This document shows, in pieces, positions 26,312-32,377 of a stretch of 52,531 nucleotides of DNA. Numbering within the stretch: the stretch's first letter is position 1; the number at the start of each line of letters is the position of its first letter. The position numbers and the translations under genes were made by a program. This DNA comes from Paraburkholderia bryophila (GTDB lineage Bacteria; Pseudomonadota; Gammaproteobacteria; Burkholderiales; Burkholderiaceae), in assembly GCF_003269035.1 (NCBI RefSeq), contig NZ_QLTK01000043.1:1-52531 (forward strand), written 5' to 3'. Below the pieces are notes generated by a model. That model saw only the letters and a list, made by a program, of their open reading frames with translations, searched no databases and was not told the DNA's origin.

Positions 26312-26816
26312 AAGCTCACTCCCATCGAGCCTGGCTTGAACCGGGCGATGTAAAGACGTGATCGTCCCTCGCAAGCAACGTTGCGATAGCGATCAAAAAG
26401 AGGGAGCGTGCGACTGACTGACCGGCGAGAACCGGTCACTGAAGAAGCGCGCTAACCCGAACGGAGCGAGTTAGCGGCGAAGGAAGGATCCTGCTGCTAA
26501 CCCGCGGATACTGCGCCGGCGTAGACCGGCGTCGGACTTCCACTACTGGAGCATGTGTCCACGAGGGACTCCATTTGACGAGACGGGCGGATTGTATTCG
26601 GCACGTCTGGAAAATCGCAAGTAAAAACCGCGCAAAGATCGCGTAAGAGATATCGCACTCCGAATCCTCGTAATGAACGCGCGCGAGCACGATTCCGAGA
26701 ACATTCACCACGGTCCCCGGTTCCTTCATCCGCCTTTCCTTCCTGTCGCTGCTGAAAGACTTCACGGCCTTTTCGCAACGCGCTGCGTGTTATTCGCAGG
26801 GCGGCCCAGGAATATT
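26312..26816. other. Upstream region of oprB, hairpin-rich
   Basis: No gene can be supported here. On the minus strand a frame with an ATG at 26729 runs toward oprB with a GAAAGGCGG start site, but it shows no family likeness. Short stems occur, for example CGCTAAC (26450-26456) with GTTAGCG (26470-26476). A 43-nt stretch at 26621-26663 resembles 27391-27433 in the NRAMP leader (31 of 43 positions). Confidence 0.45.
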
Positions 26817-26835
26817 TGCTTCGCTTAACGAAGCA
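26817..26835. promoter_or_regulatory. Palindrome abutting a -35 box
   Basis: Arms TGCTTCG (26817-26823) and CGAAGCA (26829-26835) with a 5-bp spacer lie just upstream of the -35 element at 26838. The position suits an activator or repressor of the NRAMP-leader promoter. The regulator is unknown. Confidence 0.4.
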
Positions 26836-26837
26836 TG

Positions 26838-26867
26838 TTGACTTCTGCTTGCGGGAGTGCATAAAAT
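26838..26867 (+). promoter_or_regulatory. Sigma70-type promoter for the NRAMP leader
   Basis: TTGACT (26838-26843) and TAAAAT (26862-26867) are separated by 18 bp; each matches the consensus at five of six positions. Transcription would begin near 26874. The first large downstream gene starts at 27725, which implies a leader of about 850 nt. Confidence 0.5.
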
Positions 26868-27093
26868 TCGCCCGTCTTCACAAACGGGGCCAATGCCTTG
26901 GACTCAAGCAGTAGTCGATCTTCGAACAGTTTCACTGCCTGACCGCACGACGCCCGCGCTTTCTTCTCTCAGCCGCCGTCATGCCAACAGGCAGACGGTG
27001 CGCGCCGTAGTAACCCTCTCCGTGCACCTTATTCACTAGCGCCATTCGGGCGCGGTGTGCTTTCGCACGTCCGCATTCCGTCTGGCACCGCGT

Positions 27094-27111
27094 CGCGAGC
27101 TTCGGCTCGCG
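27094..27111 (+). other. UUCG-tetraloop hairpin
   Basis: CGCGAGC (27094-27100), loop TTCG, GCTCGCG (27105-27111): a very stable 7-bp C(UUCG)G hairpin in the leader. It is not followed by a T-run. Confidence 0.6.
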
Positions 27112-27156
27112 GCCTCGCTGGCTCACGCCGGTTCGAATGGTGCGTTTCGTTCGAAT

Positions 27157-27196
27157 CGCGGTGTGGTCCCGCGTGGTTAAACACGTGGGTACCGCG
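27157..27196 (+). other. Imperfect long hairpin in leader
   Basis: The outer stem CGCGGT (27157-27162) pairs with ACCGCG (27191-27196). The inner stem CCCGCGTG (27168-27175) pairs with CACGTGGG (27182-27189) with one G-U. A 5-nt asymmetric internal bulge lies between them. Confidence 0.5.
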
Positions 27197-27252
27197 AGCG
27201 CCTGGCATATCGCCATGCGCACCGGTACGCACACCGCAGATAAGGAGCCGCC

Positions 27253-27330
27253 ATGCCGGACAGTGACAGTTATCCCATATGCCGATCCATCGCCATTTCA
27301 GGTTTGGTTTTGCCCAAGGAAAGCAGGTAG
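27253..27330 (+). CDS. Possible leader peptide, 25 residues
   Basis: ATG 27253 follows AAGGAG at 6 nt and opens a 25-codon frame ending in TAG at 27328. The product (MPDSDSYPICRSIAISGLVL and five more residues) has no known family. The good ribosome-binding site and its position in a structured leader suggest a regulatory upstream ORF. Translation itself is unproven. Confidence 0.4.
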   Translation: MPDSDSYPICRSIAISGLVLPKESR

Positions 27331-27334
27331 ACGT

Positions 27335-27394
27335 ATGCCGCCGCGCGCCTGGCGCCGCCGCTCCGTGTCTACCGGCTTTCCGCACACCGCGTAA
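27335..27394 (+). CDS. Possible leader peptide, 19 residues
   Basis: ATG 27335 begins 5 bp after the stop of the preceding small ORF and runs 19 codons to TAA. The peptide is Arg- and Pro-rich (MPPRAWRRRSVSTGFPHTA). It spans the stem formed by GGTAGAC (27326-27332) and GTCTACC (27367-27373), so ribosome movement would melt that stem. It has no ribosome-binding site of its own and would rely on re-initiation. Confidence 0.3.
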   Translation: MPPRAWRRRSVSTGFPHTA

Positions 27395-27439
27395 AGCCCG
27401 CGCAAATGCCACGTAAGACATTGCGCACGGAGAAAAAAC

Positions 27440-27595
27440 ATGTACATCGCCATCCTCGTTCCCACGCTGCAACAAACCCACATTCACAGCGACGCGGCCC
27501 TCGCGCTGCACAGCATCAAGCCGCACTGGCTGACCGTGTTCTGGCACCGCGTCAAAGCGGTCGCTGCCCACGCCGTGACGTTCTCGGTTTCGTAA
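27440..27595 (+). CDS. Small ORF upstream of NRAMP gene, 51 residues
   Basis: ATG 27440 follows GGAGAAAAAAC, a good site, and the frame runs 51 codons to TAA at 27593. The peptide is rich in histidine (seven) and hydrophobic residues (MYIAILVPTL at the start). Histidine richness next to a metal-transporter-like gene is suggestive of metal binding or sensing, but this is inference. It ends 129 bp before the transporter start. Confidence 0.45.
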   Translation: MYIAILVPTLQQTHIHSDAALALHSIKPHWLTVFWHRVKAVAAHAVTFSVS

Positions 27596-27627
27596 TCGAC
27601 TTACCCCTATCGGCAGCACGCCATCGC

Positions 27628-27673
27628 GATCCGCATGAACGGCAGTCGTTCGACGACTGCCGCCCAGCGGATC
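27628..27673 (+). other. Two-tier hairpin with an alternative pairing
   Basis: An inner perfect 10-bp stem CGGCAGTCGT/ACGACTGCCG (27640-27649 and 27653-27662) is enclosed by GATCCGC (27628-27634) and GCGGATC (27667-27673). CGGAT at 27668-27672 can instead pair with ATCCG at 27689-27693. The outer helix and this downstream helix therefore exclude each other, as in an attenuator. Confidence 0.5.
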
Positions 27674-27724
27674 CCGAAGGCGCGCCGCATCCGTTCAACC
27701 CGTCAAACCAATCAGGCGCACATC

Positions 27725-29383
27725 ATGTCCACTCCCATCCATGTTTCACCGCCTCGCAGCGCGGTGCTCGACGAGGCGCACCTCGGCGATATCAAAGGCG
27801 CGCTGGGCACCATCGCCCATCACGACACCGCGCCGCGCAATAGCTGGTGGGCGCGTTTTCGCACGTTGCTCGCGATCCTCGGCCCCGGTCTCATCGTGAT
27901 GGTCGGCGATAACGACGCCGGCGCCTTCGGCACCTACACGCAAGCGGGCCAGAACTACGGCACCACCTTGCTGTGGACCATGCTGCTGCTCGTGCCCGTG
28001 CTGTTCGTCAATCAGGAAATGGTGCTGCGTCTGGGCGCCGTCACCGGCGTCGGCCATGCCCGGTTGATCTTCGAGCGCTTCGGCAAGTTCTGGGGCGCGT
28101 TCAGCGTGGTCGATCTGTTCATTCTGAATGCGCTGACGATCGTGACCGAGTTCATCGGCATTACCTTCGTGCTGGATTTTTTCGGCATTCCGAAAGTGGC
28201 CGGTGTGTGTATCGCCGCGGCGGTCACCATGGCCGCGGTCAGTACCGGCAACTTCCGGCGCTTCGAGCGCTTCGCCGTGGTGCTGTGTCTGCTGAGCCTG
28301 CTGCTGGTGCCAGTGCTGGTGTCGATCCATCCGCCGGTCGGCCAGATGGCGCACGACTTCTTCGTTCCGGGCTGGCCCGCCCATTCGAAACTCAGCGACG
28401 TGATGCTGCTCGTGATCGGCATTGTCGGCACGACCGTCGCGCCGTGGCAGTTGTTCTTCCAGCAGAGCTACATTGTCGATAAGCGCATCACGCCGCGCTT
28501 CATGAAATATGAAAAAGCGGACCTGTGGATCGGTATCGTCTTCGTGATGATCGGCGCCGTGGCGATGATCTCGTTCTGCGCGGCACTGTATGCCGGCAAG
28601 CCGGAATTCGGCAATTTCACGGATGCGGGCGGCGTGCTCGCCGGCCTCGAGAAATACGCTGGCCGGACCCCCGCCGTGCTGTTCGCGATTGCCCTGCTCG
28701 ACGCGTGCATCATCGGCGCGGCGGCGGTGTCGTTGTCGACCGCCTATGCGATCGGCGACGTGTTCAGGATTCGCCACTCGCTGCATCGCGGCGTGTCGGA
28801 CGCGAAGGGTTTCTATCTGGTCTACTTCGGCATCATCGCAGCGGCCGCGACGCTGGTGCTGATTCCAGGCAGCCCGCTCGGCCTGCTGACGGAAGCGGTG
28901 CAAACGCTCGCGGGCGTGCTGCTGCCGAGCGCGACCGTGTTCCTGCTGCTGTTGTGCAACGACCGCGCGGTCCTCGGCCCGTGGGTCAACTCGAAGAAAC
29001 TCAACCTATTCACCGGCGCGGTGGTCTGGGTACTCGTCATGCTCTCCATCATTCTGACGGCATCGGTCATGTACCCGGACATTACCGGCGAAACGATTCT
29101 CGAAGTACTCGCCGGCGGCACGCTGATGGCGGTGGTGGGCTACGCGGCGACGCTGGTGGTGCGCAAGCGCCGGCTCGACGCCGCTAACGGCATGGCTCGC
29201 GAAACCGAACCGACCTATGCAAAGGGCGCACGCGACACGTGGCGCATGCCGCCGCTGGAAGATCTGCCGGCGCCGCAATTGACGATGTCCAAACGCGTAT
29301 GGATGGGCGTGCTGCGCGGTTATCTGATCGTGGCGGTCGCGCTGGTGATTGTGAAAGTCGTGCAGATGACGTTGCTGCACTGA
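27725..29383 (+). CDS. NRAMP-family transporter with non-canonical metal site
   Basis: This 552-residue membrane protein has about eleven helices and the NRAMP layout. In classical Mn/Fe transporters helix 1 has DPGN. Here the same place reads DNDAG (residues 62-66, in GPGLIVMVGDNDAGAFGTYTQAG). In helix 6 the usual MPH motif is replaced by TVAPWQLFFQQS. Loss of the helix-6 methionine and of DPGN resembles the NRAMP-related magnesium transporters rather than MntH, though a different substrate is possible. The N-terminal 45 residues are extra. The start is ATG 27725 with a weak ribosome-binding site. The long structured leader upstream hints at ion-controlled expression. Confidence 0.8.
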   Translation: MSTPIHVSPPRSAVLDEAHLGDIKGALGTIAHHDTAPRNSWWARFRTLLAILGPGLIVMVGDNDAGAFGTYTQAGQNYGTTLLWTMLLLVPVLFVNQEMVLRLGAVTGVGHARLIFERFGKFWGAFSVVDLFILNALTIVTEFIGITFVLDFFGIPKVAGVCIAAAVTMAAVSTGNFRRFERFAVVLCLLSLLLVPVLVSIHPPVGQMAHDFFVPGWPAHSKLSDVMLLVIGIVGTTVAPWQLFFQQSYIVDKRITPRFMKYEKADLWIGIVFVMIGAVAMISFCAALYAGKPEFGNFTDAGGVLAGLEKYAGRTPAVLFAIALLDACIIGAAAVSLSTAYAIGDVFRIRHSLHRGVSDAKGFYLVYFGIIAAAATLVLIPGSPLGLLTEAVQTLAGVLLPSATVFLLLLCNDRAVLGPWVNSKKLNLFTGAVVWVLVMLSIILTASVMYPDITGETILEVLAGGTLMAVVGYAATLVVRKRRLDAANGMARETEPTYAKGARDTWRMPPLEDLPAPQLTMSKRVWMGVLRGYLIVAVALVIVKVVQMTLLH

Positions 29384-29485
29384 GGGAAGTTTCGCCGCTT
29401 GCCGCGCTCGCTGTTGTTGTTCAGTGCGGGCGCGGCGACCGTATTGCATGCGGCTGCGCTGCGTTAATGCGGGGTCTATGCTTTT

Positions 29486-29962
29486 TTACGGTGCGTCGGT
29501 CGAAATGGACGGCTCACAGAGAATCGGAAAGTTGACCGAATTCGCGATATAGCATTTTTCGTGAGCCGCGTGATGCAGATGCGCAGCCAGTTCCACGTCG
29601 CCGCCCGCCCGGATCACCACGTGCGGGCGCAGCACGATCTGCGAGAAGCGGCCCTGCTGCGGATCGTCGAGCATGGTGCCCTCGGCGTCGTCGCGATAGT
29701 CGAGCACGATAATGCCGGCGTCCGAGCACAGGTGCAGATACCAGAGCTTGTGGCAGGTGCTGGCGGAGGCCACCAGCAGGTCTTCAGGATTCCAGCGCTC
29801 GGCGTCGCCGAGAAAGGCCGGGTCCGCCGAGCCGGGTATCGCCGGCTTGCCGCCTGACGTGATCACGTGATCGCGGCCGTAGGAGCGATATCCCGAGGTG
29901 CCGCTGCCGCGGTTGCCTGTCCACTGCACCGATACGTCGTATTTGTGCTCGCCGTGCGCCAT
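29486..29962 (-). CDS. OsmC/Ohr-like peroxidase family protein
   Basis: This 158-residue protein belongs to the OsmC superfamily of thiol peroxidases for organic hydroperoxides. The two active-site cysteines are visible in ASTCHKLWYLHLC and in HEKCYIANSVNFPI. The ATG at 29962 follows AAGGAG, and the frame upstream lacks similarity. It likely acts in the cytoplasm with a dihydrolipoyl or thiol reductant. It is the only gene of its transcript as far as visible. Confidence 0.9.
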   Translation of the reverse strand: MAHGEHKYDVSVQWTGNRGSGTSGYRSYGRDHVITSGGKPAIPGSADPAFLGDAERWNPEDLLVASASTCHKLWYLHLCSDAGIIVLDYRDDAEGTMLDDPQQGRFSQIVLRPHVVIRAGGDVELAAHLHHAAHEKCYIANSVNFPILCEPSISTDAP

Positions 29963-30044
29963 GCCCTTCTCCTTGGTGATTGATCCGGATTCGGTTGTCG
30001 GGACGTGCATTTTATATGCGTACCGGCAGCGGCGGCGTTGCCGA

Positions 30045-30074
30045 TGGCGTTGGCGTTGGCGTTGGCGTTGGCGT
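30045..30074. repeat. Hexanucleotide repeat (TGGCGT)5
   Basis: Five perfect tandem copies of TGGCGT lie 82 bp upstream of the OsmC-like gene start, in the spacer to the Gly/Pro-rich protein gene. Slippage here could change promoter spacing of the OsmC-like gene. Confidence 0.9.
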
Positions 30075-30158
30075 TTCGCGTCAGGGTGGCAGAGTGAGCG
30101 GCCAGTGGTGGGCGCCAAAGTGGCGGCGCAAGCTGCGCTGGCTGGTTGTCGTTAAGCA

Positions 30159-30536
30159 TTAGTGTGACGGCGGCGCAACTCGGCCCGCAAGCCCCGGCGC
30201 GCGCGGGTCCGGATTCGCGTACACGCTCGTGCCGTTGGCCCGTGCGGTGCTGACGTTGGAACCCGCGCCGCCTGTTGCACCACCCGTTGCGCCCATCGCG
30301 GGTACGGCGGGCGCTGTGCCCAAGCCCGGCATCGGACTGGGACTGGCGTTCGGACCGCCCCCCGGCGTCAAGCCAAGTCCCGGGAGTCCTGCGTTATTCG
30401 CGCCCCCGGACGGCGCGCCACTCATGCCGGCGGCGCCACTACTGCCGCCCGACTGCGCGTACGCCGCGCCCGCGACACCCAAGACCCATGCCGACACCAA
30501 CACCGACACGGCAAACCTACCCGTTACGATCTTCAT
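30159..30536 (-). CDS. Secreted Gly/Pro/Ala-rich protein, unknown
   Basis: This 125-residue protein has a clean Sec signal peptide (MKIVTGRFAVSVLVSAWVLG, cleavage after AYA). The mature part of about 97 residues is of low complexity, rich in Gly, Pro, Ala and Ser, with no cysteine. It is probably intrinsically disordered in the periplasm. The ATG at 30536 begins the signal peptide, and the upstream open frame is ignored. No family recognised. Confidence 0.6.
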   Translation of the reverse strand: MKIVTGRFAVSVLVSAWVLGVAGAAYAQSGGSSGAAGMSGAPSGGANNAGLPGLGLTPGGGPNASPSPMPGLGTAPAVPAMGATGGATGGAGSNVSTARANGTSVYANPDPRAPGLAGRVAPPSH

Positions 30537-30717
30537 CGCCCACTCCGTTACGTCGTCGAACTGCTCTCGCCCGCGAGCGTCGCGCCTGAAAGGCGACCGC
30601 TCAATGTGTATGACGACGCAATTCCCGCTTTGTTCAGCGTCGACGCATCGGCAATCGGCAATCAACAATCGCGTGGCGATGCGCGATAATCGCCGGCTTT
30701 CCTGACGGACCGCACCG

Positions 30718-31362
30718 ATGACCGCCACCGCTTTCGCCCCTTTCCAGGACCTCGCGCAAACCCTGCTGCCGCACGCTTACGACGACAACGGCGACGGCTC
30801 GCACGACACCTCGCATCTGCAGCGCGTATGGAAAAACGCCGCGGCCATCCACGCCGAAGAAGGCGGCGACGCGCAAGTGCTATTCGCCGCGACGCTGCTG
30901 CACGACTGCGTCGCCGTCGAGAAAAACTCGCCGCTACGCGCGCAGGCCTCGCGACTGTCGGCCGAGAAAGCGACACGCGTGCTGATGTCGCTCGGCTGGA
31001 CGGACGCGGCCATCAAGGCCACCGCGCACGCTGTCGAGGCGCACAGTTTTTCCGCCGGCGTCACGCCGGCCACGCTCGAAGCGAAAACGCTGCAGGACGC
31101 CGACCGCCTCGACGCCCTCGGCATGCTGGGCGTGGCGCGCTGCTTCTACGTCGCCGGACGGATGGGCCGCGCGTTATACGATCCGGCCGACCCGCACGCG
31201 ACGCACCGGCCGCTGGACGACACGCGCTACGCGCTCGACCATTTCCACACCAAGTTGCTGAAGCTGGCCTCCGGTTTTCAGACCGCGACCGGCATACGTT
31301 TAGCCGGCATTCGGCACGCCCGTCTGCAGCGTTTTCTCGACGAATTCAGCGAGGAAATCTGA
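30718..31362 (+). CDS. HD-domain phosphohydrolase (YedJ-like)
   Basis: This 214-residue metal-dependent hydrolase has the HD pattern: H33 (DTSHLQRVW), H62-D63 (LLHDCVAVE) and D127 with D129 (LQDADRLDALG). YedJ-type proteins are predicted nucleotide phosphohydrolases. The substrate is unknown. It starts at ATG 30718 and is divergent from the Gly/Pro-rich protein gene. Confidence 0.88.
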   Translation: MTATAFAPFQDLAQTLLPHAYDDNGDGSHDTSHLQRVWKNAAAIHAEEGGDAQVLFAATLLHDCVAVEKNSPLRAQASRLSAEKATRVLMSLGWTDAAIKATAHAVEAHSFSAGVTPATLEAKTLQDADRLDALGMLGVARCFYVAGRMGRALYDPADPHATHRPLDDTRYALDHFHTKLLKLASGFQTATGIRLAGIRHARLQRFLDEFSEEI

Positions 31363-31454
31363 ATCTGTAACAAGGCGGACAAAGCTATACAAATCCTTAC
31401 AAAGCCGCTTGCTGTTTGCGTACACCGCTCGCCTCGCTGCGGCGGTATTGCAGA

Positions 31455-31480
31455 CACCTACACGCACCTACACGCACCTA
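31455..31480. repeat. Short 10-bp tandem repeat before the glycine-zipper gene
   Basis: The unit CACGCACCTA occurs twice in full (31461-31480), preceded by a partial copy. It lies directly upstream of the ribosome-binding site of the next gene, so copy changes could alter its 5' leader. Confidence 0.7.
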
Positions 31481-31495
31481 CAAGCGGAGTCCGTC

Positions 31496-32245
31496 ATGAA
31501 CAACAACCTCACTTCCACCCAGCCGCAACGCAGTCGCATTCATCCGTTGGTCGCGGGGGCCGCGGTCGCCGTGATCCTCGCAAGCGCAACCGGCATCGCG
31601 GCGATGACCGGCCTGCTGCCTACCTCGCACGCCGTCACGGAACCGGCGACGCCGGCCACCGCAATCGGCGCGATCTCCGCGCAACCTGCGCCGACCGCCA
31701 GCGCACAGATCGCCGCGCCCCAGCCGGCACAGGTTCAGCAACCCACGCAACAAATCGCGCAGCAAGCCGGGCAACAACCCATGCAACAAGCCGCACCGGT
31801 GCGCCCGCCGGTGCATCACGTTCGCCCGCGCCCCCCCGTGAGCGCGCCGTCCTACGCGAACAATCAGGAATACCAACCTCCGTATCAATCCCCGGCGCAG
31901 CGGCCGATCGCCGATCCGTACGCGGGCGAAGTCGTCGCCATCAACACGGTGCAGACGCCTGAGCCGACCACCGGCCTCGGCGCGCTAGGCGGCGCGGTGG
32001 CGGGCGGTCTGGTCGGCAATCAGATCGGCGGTGGACGAGGCAAGATTTTCACGACCATTGCGGGTGTGGTCGGCGGCGGTCTCGCGGGCAACGGCATCGA
32101 GCATGCGGTGCGCAAGCAGACTTCGTATCAGGTCCAGGTGCGCATGCAGGACGGCAGCTACCGCAACTTCAACTATGAAACGCAACCGCCCGTGCAGATC
32201 GGCGAACGTGTGCGCGTTTCGGGCGATTCGTTGAGCGCTTCGTGA
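31496..32245 (+). CDS. Glycine-zipper 2TM domain outer-surface protein
   Basis: This 249-residue protein has an N-terminal membrane anchor (PLVAGAAVAVILASATGIAAM) and a long Gln/Pro/Ala-rich periplasmic linker (about 50-150). The C-terminal glycine-zipper 2TM domain is GLGALGGAVAGGLVGNQIGG with GVVGGGLAGNGIE. The final part, with QVQVRMQDGSYRNF, resembles the SlyB/17-kDa antigen tail. It should sit in the envelope and support its integrity. No lipobox cysteine is seen. ATG 31496 follows GGAG. Confidence 0.8.
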   Translation: MNNNLTSTQPQRSRIHPLVAGAAVAVILASATGIAAMTGLLPTSHAVTEPATPATAIGAISAQPAPTASAQIAAPQPAQVQQPTQQIAQQAGQQPMQQAAPVRPPVHHVRPRPPVSAPSYANNQEYQPPYQSPAQRPIADPYAGEVVAINTVQTPEPTTGLGALGGAVAGGLVGNQIGGGRGKIFTTIAGVVGGGLAGNGIEHAVRKQTSYQVQVRMQDGSYRNFNYETQPPVQIGERVRVSGDSLSAS

Positions 32246-32377
32246 GCGTTTAGCCGGTTTTGCCGATTCGGCCGGTTCTGCCGGCCGGCACATGGCCGGC
32301 ACGTGTCAGCGAGGGAATAAGAAGGCGCCGCTCCGCGTTATGATCAAGCGTTACCCGAGGACGCCCGATCGCGCACG

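Larger units (their letters stand above)
26874..27724 (+). promoter_or_regulatory. Long structured leader of the NRAMP-like gene
   Basis: This 850-bp region contains no large gene but many stems. They are a UUCG-capped hairpin (27094-27111), a long imperfect hairpin (27157-27196), GGCTTT/AAAGCC (27374-27398), a bulged stem GCGCAAATG/CATTGCGC (27400-27426) and a two-tier hairpin (27628-27673). Three small ORFs are interleaved, two of them with good ribosome-binding sites. This looks like a post-transcriptional control leader. It does not match the M-box or the yybP-ykoY consensus as I remember them. Confidence 0.5.

Noticed and set aside
27298..27483. Minus-strand frames across the NRAMP leader
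   Set aside because: They read against the stronger plus-strand small ORFs, with poor start sites and low likeness to anything.
26874..27724. M-box or yybP-ykoY riboswitch
   Set aside because: The conserved cores as I remember them are not visible, so the leader is left unclassified.
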